The notes under the pieces are model-generated. The model worked only from the letters and a program-made list of their open reading frames with translations, was not told the DNA's origin and made no database searches. Made by a program: the position numbers and the translations under genes. Shown piece after piece: positions 8,639-16,761 of a DNA stretch of 64,000 nt (positions are counted from its first letter, which is position 1; every line of letters starts with the position of its first letter). Origin of the DNA: an uncultured Erythrobacter sp. (GTDB lineage Bacteria > Pseudomonadota > Alphaproteobacteria > Sphingomonadales > Sphingomonadaceae). Location: assembly GCA_947495695.1 (NCBI GenBank), contig CANLZP010000001.1, positions 1,013,069-1,077,068 on the forward strand. Direction: 5' to 3'.

Positions 8639-9166
8639 TCACGTTTTCACCTTGGCCTGGAAACTCTTGCGCAATTTCATCAGCTTGGGCGGAATGGTGG
8701 CCAGGCAATAGGGATTGCGCTGTCCTTCGCCTTCCCAATATTCTTGATGGTAATCTTCGGCCGGATACCATGTGCTGGCATCCTCAACCGATGTCACAGC
8801 AGTGCCATCATTGGTTTCGTTCCAGCGGGCAATCGCAGCTTCGGCCTCAGCCCGTTGGGCATCATCCAGCGCAAAAATGGCGCTGCGATATTGGGTGCCG
8901 ACATCATTGCCCTGCCGGTTCAGCTGGGTTGGATCATGCGTGCCCAGGAACACGTCATAGACTTCGCCCAAAGAAATCACCTGTTCGTCAAAATCAAACC
9001 GGATTGCCTCGGCATGGCCGGTCGCCCCGGTGCAAATCTGCTTGTATGTCGGGTCTGCCACATCGCCGCCGATATAGCCGCTTTCCACATTGGTGACGCC
9101 GATAACGTCGTTAAAGACAGCCTCAACGCACCAGAAACATCCGCCTGCAATTATTGCCTGTGTCAT
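8639..9166 (-). CDS. msrA: Peptide-methionine (S)-S-oxide reductase MsrA
   Basis: This 175-residue protein reduces the S-epimer of methionine sulfoxide in proteins. The catalytic motif GGCFWCVEAVF puts the nucleophilic Cys at residue 10, followed by VESGYIGG, the GHAEAIRFDFDE block near 50, and FLGTHDPTQLNRQGNDVGTQ near 75-95, all typical. Length is normal for a single-domain enzyme and there is no signal peptide, so it is cytoplasmic. It heads a two-gene minus-strand unit and is divergent from the secreted methyltransferase gene. Confidence 0.95.
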   Translation of the reverse strand: MTQAIIAGGCFWCVEAVFNDVIGVTNVESGYIGGDVADPTYKQICTGATGHAEAIRFDFDEQVISLGEVYDVFLGTHDPTQLNRQGNDVGTQYRSAIFALDDAQRAEAEAAIARWNETNDGTAVTSVEDASTWYPAEDYHQEYWEGEGQRNPYCLATIPPKLMKLRKSFQAKVKT

Positions 9167-9250
9167 TCACCGAAACTCCTTGTTGGTTTGACAGATAGTG
9201 CGTGCAATGAAACTTACTATGCCTGCATGCGTTAGAAGAGTCATAGCTAC

Positions 9251-9266
9251 AAATTCTCAGGAGAGA
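9251..9266 (+). promoter_or_regulatory. Leader/RBS block shared with katG
   Basis: AAATTCTCAGGAGAGA lies immediately upstream of the ATG at 9270 and contains the Shine-Dalgarno core AGGAGAG. The identical 16 bases occur, on the minus strand, in front of katG (59192-59207), 50 kb away. The block decides the start of the secreted methyltransferase at 9270 rather than the upstream in-frame ATG at 9198. Confidence 0.6.
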
Positions 9267-9269
9267 TCA

Positions 9270-10241
9270 ATGCGTCGTTTGTTCGTCAATACCAGCCTTT
9301 TTGCCTGCGCAGCCGTCATGGCAGCAGCACCTGCCGTCGCCCAGGATAACAGCACACGAGATATCTTGGGCCGCGTTCTCCAAGCCGTTCTCGCCCCGCA
9401 AGAAGACGCTGAGGCTGAAGCAGAAACCGCAGAAGCGGAAGCGCAAGCCGCAGAAGAGGCTGCAACGACCGCGGCAGAACCTACAACCACGACGCTGGAA
9501 ATGGTTCTGGCAGACGAGCGCCGCGATGCGGATCGTGCCCGTGACAAATATCGCAACCCTGCTGAAACGATGGAGTTCTTTCAGATCGAGCCCACCATGA
9601 CCGTGGCGGAAGTCGCGCCAGGCGGTGGTTGGTATACGCGAATTCTTGCCCCCTATCTGGCTGAGCAAGGCCAATATATCGCTATGGCGCGCGACAGCGA
9701 TTCGGTTGAGTATCCGAACCGCGAAGCCGAAGTTCGCGCCAAAGCCTGGCCCGACCGGTTTGCCAAACAATTTGCTGAGGATTTCGGTGGCAATGCCGAC
9801 GAGGTTTTGGCGTTTGAGATCGACGAGTTTCCCGAAGAGCGCCATGGCACGGTCGATCGCTTCCTGTTCGTTCGTGCGATGCACGGCGAATGGAATGGTG
9901 GGCGGCTGCAATATTGGCTTCGTCAGCTACGTCCGATGCTGAAAGACGATGGTTTGGTCGGCATTGTACAGCATCGCGCACCTGCAGATGCCAAATATGC
10001 CGATGTTAATCCGGCGCGCGGATACATGCGCGAGGCGGATGTGATCAAACTGATGGAAATCACCGGCTTTGAGCTGGTTGCAAGCTCAGAAATCAACGCC
10101 AATCCTAAGGATCCGGCCAATTGGGAAGGCGGCGTTTGGACGCTGCCTCCTGTCCTGCGTTATGGCGATGAAAACCGCGCTGCCTATATGGCGATCGGCG
10201 AGAGCGATCGGATGACTTTGCTGTTCAAAAAAGCTGACTGA
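9270..10241 (+). CDS. Secreted class I SAM-dependent methyltransferase-like protein
   Basis: A 323-residue protein with a clear Sec signal peptide (MRRLFVNTSLFACAAVMAAA, cleavage after AVA near residue 24). An Ala/Glu/Thr-rich linker (about 43-76) comes next, then a Rossmann methyltransferase-like domain. The glycine motif is VAEVAPGGGWYTRILAPYLA near 110-130, followed by an acidic strand and GTVDRFLFVRAMH near 192. The family is common in sphingomonads and is annotated as methyltransferase. Periplasmic SAM is not expected, so a catalytic role is doubtful. An upstream in-frame ATG at 9198 would add 24 residues ahead of the signal peptide and lacks an RBS. It stands alone between msrA and aguB. 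Confidence 0.8.
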   Translation: MRRLFVNTSLFACAAVMAAAPAVAQDNSTRDILGRVLQAVLAPQEDAEAEAETAEAEAQAAEEAATTAAEPTTTTLEMVLADERRDADRARDKYRNPAETMEFFQIEPTMTVAEVAPGGGWYTRILAPYLAEQGQYIAMARDSDSVEYPNREAEVRAKAWPDRFAKQFAEDFGGNADEVLAFEIDEFPEERHGTVDRFLFVRAMHGEWNGGRLQYWLRQLRPMLKDDGLVGIVQHRAPADAKYADVNPARGYMREADVIKLMEITGFELVASSEINANPKDPANWEGGVWTLPPVLRYGDENRAAYMAIGESDRMTLLFKKAD

Positions 10242-10313
10242 CCTTCTGAATAGGCTCAGCATTTAATTGGGTCTGGCTTTTCAGCGGGCCCAACACAGCT
10301 TAAAGGGCGGCGG

Positions 10314-11177
10314 ATGAGAGAAATCACTGTCGCCGCCCTCCAGCTGCCACTTGGCAGCGATGACGAGGCCGAAAATATCGCTGCCGTCAGCGAGCTGGTC
10401 GAGCAGGCCGCTGCGCGGGGCAGTCAATTGATCCTGCCTCCCGAGCTCTTTTCCGGCCCCTATTTCTGCAAGACAGAGGATGAAGCGCGGTTCGCTCTCG
10501 CCCGCCCGACGCAGGAACATCCCAGCGTTATCGCCATGCGCAAATTGGCGGCCAAGCTGAAAGTAGCCATCCCCACCAGCTTTTTCGAACGCGACGGCCA
10601 GCATTATTACAACACCATGGCGATGGTGAACGCGCGTGGAGACATCACCGGCACCTATCGCAAAAGCCACATTCCCGATGGCCCTGGCTATGAAGAGAAA
10701 TTCTATTTCCGGCCTGGCAATGACGGTTTCAAGACTTGGGAAGTGCCGCTGGACGGCGGATCGGCCCGGATTGGCGTGGGGATCTGCTGGGACCAATGGT
10801 ATCCCGAAGCTGCCCGCGTGATGGCACTGCAAGGCGCAGAAATGTTGCTTTATCCCACCGCCATCGGGTCAGAGCCCTATGATACCGATCTGGACACCAG
10901 CCGCATGTGGCAGCGCGCTATGCAGGGACATTCTGTATCCAACTGCATGCCCATTGTGGCCGCCAATCGCATCGGCGATGAAGAGGGTCAGAACTTCTAC
11001 GGTCATTCCTTCATCACCAATGAATGGGGTGACAAGCTGGTCGAGTTCGGGGCCGAGGACGAAGGCATATTGGTTGCCACATTGGATCTGGACCAGGCGG
11101 CAACGCACCGCGCCGGGATGGGCTTCTTCCGCGACCGTCGGCCAGAGCTGTACGGCCGGATCAGCGAAGATATCTAG
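10314..11177 (+). CDS. aguB: N-carbamoylputrescine amidase
   Basis: A 287-residue nitrilase-superfamily amidase that hydrolyses N-carbamoylputrescine to putrescine, CO2 and ammonia in the agmatine route of polyamine synthesis. The catalytic triad is visible: Glu44 in LPPELF, Lys117 in TYRKSHIPDGPG, and Cys158 in GVGICWDQWYPEAAR. FSGPYFC and EKFYFRPG are typical of AguB rather than other nitrilases. It has normal length and is cytoplasmic. No agmatine deiminase (aguA) is adjacent, so the partner must be elsewhere. A hairpin TTGGGTC/GGCCCAA lies in the 72-base leader. Confidence 0.93.
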   Translation: MREITVAALQLPLGSDDEAENIAAVSELVEQAAARGSQLILPPELFSGPYFCKTEDEARFALARPTQEHPSVIAMRKLAAKLKVAIPTSFFERDGQHYYNTMAMVNARGDITGTYRKSHIPDGPGYEEKFYFRPGNDGFKTWEVPLDGGSARIGVGICWDQWYPEAARVMALQGAEMLLYPTAIGSEPYDTDLDTSRMWQRAMQGHSVSNCMPIVAANRIGDEEGQNFYGHSFITNEWGDKLVEFGAEDEGILVATLDLDQAATHRAGMGFFRDRRPELYGRISEDI

Positions 11178-11194
11178 CGAATGGGGAGATTGTG

Positions 11195-11632
11195 ATGATT
11201 GATAAGGATAGGCTGGACGATCTGTTTGATCACGCGCTCAGCAATGCGATGGCTTTGCTTGAGAAAAATGGCGAGTTCTTTCCCTTGGGTGCGTCAATCG
11301 GGTCAGACGGGCAAGTGGGGCTTTTGGCCACGTTTGACGGCGACGATCATCCCGAATCGCAAACCGTTATTGACGACCTGACAAGCGCATTGCGCCAACA
11401 GGCAAGCGAAGGCGCCATTCTAGCCAGCGCGATTGCGTTTGATGCTCGTGTCCGGTCACCTGAAACTGGCGAAGCCGTGGACGCTGTCATTACGCGGATC
11501 AGAGCCAAGGACTATGCCCGCGATATTGCCGTGCCTTACCAGCTGCACACCAAGGGATTGTTCAAGAAAACCCGCTCGATCGCCCAAGGGCAAGCGACCG
11601 CAAGCGAAGGCGAGCAGGACATTTTCAGCTGA
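11195..11632 (+). CDS. Conserved hypothetical protein
   Basis: A 145-residue acidic, soluble protein with no signal peptide. It has an N-terminal helix (DRLDDLFDHALSNAMALLEKNG), the segment FFPLGASIGSDG, and a C-terminal LHTKGLFKKTRSIAQ. I do not recognise a named family, though the overall look is of a small alpha/beta protein of the kind often annotated 'hypothetical' in proteobacteria. The ATG at 11195 is preferred over the GTG one codon earlier because GGGGAG ends six bases upstream. It follows aguB by 17 bases and its stop overlaps the apparent folK start, so it is the middle gene of a small operon. Confidence 0.65.
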   Translation: MIDKDRLDDLFDHALSNAMALLEKNGEFFPLGASIGSDGQVGLLATFDGDDHPESQTVIDDLTSALRQQASEGAILASAIAFDARVRSPETGEAVDAVITRIRAKDYARDIAVPYQLHTKGLFKKTRSIAQGQATASEGEQDIFS

Positions 11633-12174
11633 TCACCCATAGCTATCTCATCGCGCTGGGCTCGAATCGCCCGACGGGGCGTGATGGCCCTCCGCGCAAA
11701 GTATTACAGGCAGCGGTGGAGGTGCTGGAAGATGTGGGGCTGGCGTTCCATGATCTGTCGGACATTATCGAAACCCCACCCATGGGCCCCTCTCAGCGCC
11801 GCTATGCCAACGCTGTCGCTGTTGTAGAGACCATGCGCGATCCAGAAACGCTGCTGGGCCTGCTGAAGGGGGTTGAGCAGGCCTTTGGAACGCGCCGGGG
11901 GCAGCGCTGGGGCGCACGTGCATTGGATCTGGATATTATCCTGTGGAACGGAGGAGTGTGGGCCTCGCCCAGGCTGACAATCCCGCATGCCGCCTTTCGT
12001 GAACGGGCCTTTGTGCTGGCACCAGCGCGGCAAATTGCCGGTGATTGGCGCGATCCAATTACCGGACTTTCTGTCCAACAACTGCATGCGCGCTTGACCC
12101 GCCCGCAACCCGCCACTAGGTGGGCCTCCGCGCCGGGTTGCAAGAATAGCTCTGGCAACGCGCGCAACCCTTGA
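11629..12174 (+). CDS. folK: Dihydropteridine pyrophosphokinase FolK, apparently CTG-started
   Basis: Transfers pyrophosphate from ATP to 6-hydroxymethyl-dihydropterin in folate synthesis. The N-terminal strand SYLIALGSNRP begins at 11641, and RRYANAVAVVET, FGTRRGQRWGARALDLDIILW and PHAAFRERAFVLAPARQIA are all diagnostic. The conserved N-terminus lies upstream of the first ATG (11716), which would remove the first strand. No ATG, GTG or TTG occurs in frame before it back into the previous gene. The best candidate is CTG at 11629, overlapping the previous TGA (CTGA), with GCAGGA nine bases upstream. It gives M-I-T-H-SYLIALGSN, which matches relatives' N-termini in length. ATC at 11632 is an alternative. 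Confidence 0.85.
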   Translation: MITHSYLIALGSNRPTGRDGPPRKVLQAAVEVLEDVGLAFHDLSDIIETPPMGPSQRRYANAVAVVETMRDPETLLGLLKGVEQAFGTRRGQRWGARALDLDIILWNGGVWASPRLTIPHAAFRERAFVLAPARQIAGDWRDPITGLSVQQLHARLTRPQPATRWASAPGCKNSSGNARNP

Positions 12175-12178
12175 ATGG

Positions 12179-12254
12179 GGGCCCTTAGCTCAGTCGGTAG
12201 AGCAACTGACTTTTAATCAGTAGGTCGCTGGTTCGAACCCAGCAGGGCTCACCA
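12179..12254 (+). tRNA. tRNA-Lys (anticodon TTT)
   Basis: A 76-base cloverleaf with encoded CCA. The 7-bp acceptor stem is GGGCCCT with AGGGCTC (one G-T pair). The anticodon stem is ACTGA/TCAGT around the loop CTTTTAA with anticodon TTT at 12212-12214. The T arm is GCTGG-TTCGAAC-CCAGC, with discriminator A then CCA. It begins five bases after the folK stop, and a TTTTT run follows at the 3' side. tRNA 3' ends are common integration sites and an accessory block begins just downstream, but no duplicated tRNA end was found. Confidence 0.97.
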
Positions 12255-12349
12255 CCATTTTTCAACACAAGTTGGCCAGATTGCGTCCGCTGCGCCAAGC
12301 GACGGGCAGCCTCGTCTATGCGGTGCCGATCCTCCCCTAATCCTGGATA

Positions 12350-12434
12350 TCAACTCTCGAATAGCATCGCGTCATAAGCGAAGGCTTTCAACCCCAGGGC
12401 ATTGCCCGGTGCATGCTGTGAGTGAGGCTCGCCC
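12350..12434 (-). pseudogene. Decayed 3' remnant of a VOC-family (glyoxalase-fold) gene
   Basis: Read on the minus strand, 12412-12350 encodes APGNALGLKAFAYDAMLFES followed by TGA. This is nearly the C-terminus of the intact VOC gene at 26922-27341 (SGNALEFKAFADDAMLFES, stop). Weaker similarity with small deletions continues to a shared GGGCGAGC near 12427-12434, then fades. DNA identity over the best 59 bases is about 81%, so this is an old or divergent copy rather than a recent duplication. The rest of the gene is missing. It sits between tRNA-Lys and the accessory block. Confidence 0.7.
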
Positions 12435-12544
12435 TGCCAAGCAGAGACGAGTTTGCGCCAGACTGACAGCACCACTGCCTGAAGCCAAAAAAGCGATTCG
12501 GTTCGATGATACTACAACCAAGGAAACGCCCAACTGTAGCCGGT

Positions 12545-15500
12545 CTATTTCGGAGAGAGCAAGCTGAGTATCTCATCGCGCAGCTCGTTTCCGGCGGTCG
12601 GCTTGAAAATCAGCGCGATACCCTTGCTCTGCAGCTCTGTAGCATCAAGTGCGGTGTCGCCTGATATCAGGATCGCCGGCGTTTCCTTACCCAGGCGCTT
12701 TCTTGTTTCGGCGATAACATCCAAGCCGTTTTTCTTGTCGTTGAGATGATAGTCGGTGACGATCAAATCGGGTTCCTTAGGCGCCATTTTATCGATAACG
12801 CTAGATGCATCCTTTGGCGATGAAGCGGTGTGCACTTCGAGGCCCTTGTGCAGGGATAGCCGGAAACTGGTGGATTTCAGCACCGCAGGATCATCATCCA
12901 CCAACAAAATGACGCCCTCGCCATTTGGCTTATCTTGAATTTCATCTTTGCCATTCTGGGGGGCCGCCAGCAGAACATCGCTCAGCGGAAGTCGGAAAGA
13001 GAACACGCTGCCTTGTCCGATTCTGGATTTCACTTCTATTCGGAAGCCCAGCTTCTCAGCAATCCGTTGGGAAATGGCAAGGCCAAGCCCCAGCCCGGCA
13101 TTGGCCTGCTGCGGATCCCGCCCAATCTGATAGAATTCGTCGAATATTTTGCGCAGCCGATTTTCGGGAATACCGATACCTGTGTCGCGTATTTCAATGC
13201 CGATATCGGCACCGACCAGCGACGTTGCGACGGTGATAGTGCCGGTCTGCGTATAGCTGATCGCGTTGCTGATCAGGTTCTGTAGAATTTGACGAAGCAA
13301 GTTAGGGTCGGACCGGACGATCCGGTCGTGGACATCAACAATCAACTCTAGGCCCTTGTTCTTCGCATGAACCTGGCAACCTGCACACACCTCCTCAATC
13401 GTTTTGAGAAGATCGACATCACCAATTTCCGGCTTCACGGCATCGGCATCAAGTTTGGAGATATCCAGCAGGGAATTGAGCAGGCTCCGCATATTTTCGA
13501 GGGAGGCAGCTTGTCCGGCGATCAGGTCGGAAAGCTCGGGGTTGTCCGTTTTTAGCTGCAATGCTTCATTCAGCATGGTGAGCGATTGCAAAGGCTGCCG
13601 CAGATCGTGGCTCGCAGTGGCCAGAAACCTCGATTTTGCCGCGAGGGCGGTTTCGGCCTGCTCCTGCGCCTCCTCAACGGCATGCATTGCCCGCAGATGT
13701 TCGCGAGTATCCCGGATCGAAGCGCAGATCATTATTTGACCATCTTCCATCGAAACCGGGCTTAGGCTGATCTCTATCGGCACTTCATCGCCGTTCCTGA
13801 GAAGGGCCCGCAATGCGAGGCCCGAACCCATCGGCCGGACCTTGGCATCTTTCAGGTATTCCTTGCGGTGCTCCTGGTGCCGTTTGCGGAGTGCGGGAGG
13901 AAGCAATTGTTCGACATTGATCCCAACAAATTCGGTCCGGTCATAGCCGAAGAATTGAAGCGCTTCTGAATTGGTCAGAACAATTTCTCCGTCTCCATTC
14001 ACCATGATTAGCGGATCGGGAGCATTCTCAACCAGCGTCCGGAAACGTGCTTCGCTCTCGCGCAGTTCCCGTTCATCTTTCAGGCGTTGGCTGATATCGA
14101 CGAACGTCACCACGACGCCGCCGGATCGTTGTTCATCTGCCCGGTAGGGGGCGATCCGCATCAGGTAAGTTGCGCCATCTTCGGCCCGAACTTCGCGTTC
14201 AATCGGTGTGAAGCTCTGGAAAACACTGTCGACATCCTCCAGGAATTTGTCATCGTCAAATTTCTGCCGGATATCGCCGATGGGTCGGCCTTTATCGGTC
14301 TCGATCAGATTAAACAGCCGTTTCGCCGCGGGCGTGAAGCGACCGATTGTGTGCTCCGCATCCAGCAACAGCGTTGCAATCCCCGTGCTTGAAACAAAAT
14401 TGGCCAGATCGTCACTCAGCTCTGCAAGTTGCTCCACCTTGTCCTTGAGCTGATTGTTTACCGTCGAGAGTTCTTCATTCATCGCCTGGAGCTCTTCCTT
14501 GGAAGTTTCCAGCTCCTCATTGGCGGACTGCAATTCTTCATTGACCGACATCATCTCTTCATTGGATGCCTGAAGTTCCTCGTTGGTTGTTTCCAGCTCC
14601 TCCAAATTGATCTGGATGTCTTCCTGCGCATCGCGAAGCTTGTCTTCCAGTTCGCCGATTGTTGATTGTTCGGTCGTACGTTCAATCGTCTCGGCAGGCG
14701 CGGCACTGTCCGGCTGGCTCACATCTTCAAAGGTTACAATCAGCAGCTTGTCAGATTCGTCGGTGGCAGCCAGCGGCCGGATCGAAATCTTTGTGTCCCG
14801 GCGCGACAGCCCGCGCTTGATTGAGACTTTGTCTATTGTCACCGGTTCGGGCGAATCCAGCGCTCTCTTGATCCCACTGCGCAGGCTCTTGCGAAGTTCG
14901 GCATGGGCCAGGGTGAGCAGATCCTGCGTCGGCATTCCCGATGGCTGTTCGAGATAGCGTGCAGTGGGCCCCATGAAATAGAGCACTTGATGCTTGGCAT
15001 TGGTCAGAACCGCCGCGGGAGCATAGCTGCGCAGCAATTGCTGTTGCATCAATTCACGCAAACGCACGGTTTCCTTCGTCCGCTGTGATGGTACCGGACT
15101 GGTCACGGGTGCGCGCGCGAGCACGCCGTTAACGGGAAAACTTGCCACATGATTAGTAGCATTTTCCTGCCGGCGATAGAGCCGCGAATTCTTGTCGATC
15201 GTTTTGAACAAGCCGCCAAGTTGCCCCATGCTTTCTGACCGGCCGAGGAAGAGATAGCCGTTTTCGCGCAGCGCAAAATGAAAATAACCGAGTATCCGAT
15301 CCTGCAGCTTGGCACTCATATAGATCAGCAGATTTCGGCAACTGATCAAGTCGAGCCGGGAAAATGGCGGGTCGGAAATGACATTCTGCAGCGCGAAGGT
15401 AACTGTTTCGCGCAGTTCCTTGCTTATTTGGTAATCCTTGCCGTGTTGAACGAAAAACCTTTGTAGCCGATCCGGTGGGATATCGGCGACCAGGCTAGCC

Positions 15501-16579
15501 GAATAGATACCCTGCCGCCCTATGGCCAAAGCTGCTTCGTCCAGATCAGTAGCAAATATCTGGATCGGGCAGTTCTTTTTTGCCCGTTCAAGCTCCTCAA
15601 TCAGCAGCATCGCGATTGAGTAAGCTTCCTCGCCGCTTGCGCAGCCAGGCACCCACACCCGGATCTCGTCATTGGTCGATTTACGACTGACCAGATCGAC
15701 AATCGCTCTTTCGCGCAGCGTTTCGAAGGCCTCCGCATCACGGAAGAACGAGGTCACACTAATCAGCAAGTCCTGATACAGTTTCTTCGCCTCGTCCGGC
15801 TGCTCGCGCAAGTAAGCTAGATAGTCGGACACCTTGGCGATATTGCGCAGGCCCATTCGCCGGGCAATCCGACGGCCCAATGTGCCCGTCTTATAACCGC
15901 GAAAATCGACCCCAAGCTGTGCTTGCAGGACGGCTATGATTGAATTGAGTTTACTCTCATCTGCGAAGAGGTCTGTTTCGTCCTTTGCGTCTCCTGAAGT
16001 GCGAACATAATCGTGGCTGAGATAATCGCGAATTTGCGGTGCCATGTCGGGGACAGGACAAATCACATCGACCTGTCCCGTGGCGATTGCTGCACGCGGC
16101 ATTCCATCGAATTGTGCAGTTTCCGGCGATTGGGCGAAGGCTACGCCTCCCGCTGCTTTTAGCTCGCGCAACCCCAAACTTCCGTCGCTGCCGGTACCTG
16201 AAAGGATAATGCCGACGGCTTGCTGATGATGCTGCGCAGCCAGCGAACAGAAGAACCTGTCGATCGGCATCCGCAAACCATGTTGAGGCACTGCCTCGCC
16301 CAGTTCGAATGCCTGGTCGCTCAACGTAGCGTAGAAATTTGGCGGAATGACATAGACATGGTCAGGTTCCACCCGCATGTCCTGTTCGATCTGCATTACT
16401 GGCATATCGGTATGACGCGACAGGATCTCGGCAATCATGCTGGAATGTTGGGGGTCGAGATGCTGGATGACGACAAATGCTGCACCCAGATCGGAAGGTG
16501 CCGTATCAAAGAACGCCTCAAGCGCGGCCAGCCCGCCAGCCGAAGCGCCTATTGCAATAATTGGACAAGTGCTTGTCAT
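12545..16579 (-). CDS. CheB-CheR-PAS-histidine kinase-receiver fusion
   Basis: A roughly 1344-residue multidomain signalling protein. The order is: CheB methylesterase (IGASAGG at about 8-14, IQHLDPQHSS, SGTGSDGSLGLRE); CheR methyltransferase (SAM motif WVPGCASGEEAYSIAML near 308); a long coiled coil of NEELQ/NEEL heptads (about 638-720); and two PAS regions. A HisKA domain with phosphoacceptor SHDLRQPLQSL near 991 follows, then HATPase (DTGIGIPENRLRKIF near 1131, GLGLGLAI near 1160) and a C-terminal receiver (LLVDDDPAVL near 1223, Asp in LIVTDYHLND near 1274). The start is placed at the ATG before TSTCPIIAIGASAGG; 62 upstream in-frame residues are low-complexity and unconserved. No other chemotaxis genes are nearby, so stress sensing is likelier than motility. 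Probably cytoplasmic. Confidence 0.92.
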   Translation of the reverse strand: MTSTCPIIAIGASAGGLAALEAFFDTAPSDLGAAFVVIQHLDPQHSSMIAEILSRHTDMPVMQIEQDMRVEPDHVYVIPPNFYATLSDQAFELGEAVPQHGLRMPIDRFFCSLAAQHHQQAVGIILSGTGSDGSLGLRELKAAGGVAFAQSPETAQFDGMPRAAIATGQVDVICPVPDMAPQIRDYLSHDYVRTSGDAKDETDLFADESKLNSIIAVLQAQLGVDFRGYKTGTLGRRIARRMGLRNIAKVSDYLAYLREQPDEAKKLYQDLLISVTSFFRDAEAFETLRERAIVDLVSRKSTNDEIRVWVPGCASGEEAYSIAMLLIEELERAKKNCPIQIFATDLDEAALAIGRQGIYSASLVADIPPDRLQRFFVQHGKDYQISKELRETVTFALQNVISDPPFSRLDLISCRNLLIYMSAKLQDRILGYFHFALRENGYLFLGRSESMGQLGGLFKTIDKNSRLYRRQENATNHVASFPVNGVLARAPVTSPVPSQRTKETVRLRELMQQQLLRSYAPAAVLTNAKHQVLYFMGPTARYLEQPSGMPTQDLLTLAHAELRKSLRSGIKRALDSPEPVTIDKVSIKRGLSRRDTKISIRPLAATDESDKLLIVTFEDVSQPDSAAPAETIERTTEQSTIGELEDKLRDAQEDIQINLEELETTNEELQASNEEMMSVNEELQSANEELETSKEELQAMNEELSTVNNQLKDKVEQLAELSDDLANFVSSTGIATLLLDAEHTIGRFTPAAKRLFNLIETDKGRPIGDIRQKFDDDKFLEDVDSVFQSFTPIEREVRAEDGATYLMRIAPYRADEQRSGGVVVTFVDISQRLKDERELRESEARFRTLVENAPDPLIMVNGDGEIVLTNSEALQFFGYDRTEFVGINVEQLLPPALRKRHQEHRKEYLKDAKVRPMGSGLALRALLRNGDEVPIEISLSPVSMEDGQIMICASIRDTREHLRAMHAVEEAQEQAETALAAKSRFLATASHDLRQPLQSLTMLNEALQLKTDNPELSDLIAGQAASLENMRSLLNSLLDISKLDADAVKPEIGDVDLLKTIEEVCAGCQVHAKNKGLELIVDVHDRIVRSDPNLLRQILQNLISNAISYTQTGTITVATSLVGADIGIEIRDTGIGIPENRLRKIFDEFYQIGRDPQQANAGLGLGLAISQRIAEKLGFRIEVKSRIGQGSVFSFRLPLSDVLLAAPQNGKDEIQDKPNGEGVILLVDDDPAVLKSTSFRLSLHKGLEVHTASSPKDASSVIDKMAPKEPDLIVTDYHLNDKKNGLDVIAETRKRLGKETPAILISGDTALDATELQSKGIALIFKPTAGNELRDEILSLLSPK

Positions 16580-16761
16580 GAAACCCAACTTGGCACAGCT
16601 TGGTGATAAGGGGCAATCCCCTGTAGCGCTTCCGAGAAAACTGCATGCTCTTATGCACCTGAGATGCAATTGTGCGCCAAACCAATTTAATGGGATAAGA
16701 GCAAATCTTCGAGTGCGCTTGTTGCAAGAGGATGACGAGCCGCCTGATTGTGACTTGCGTG

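Noticed and set aside
12388..12576. Minus-strand frame overlapping the end of the CheB/CheR fusion
   Set aside because: It overlaps the stop of the fusion gene and mixes frames of the VOC remnant. It is not a gene.
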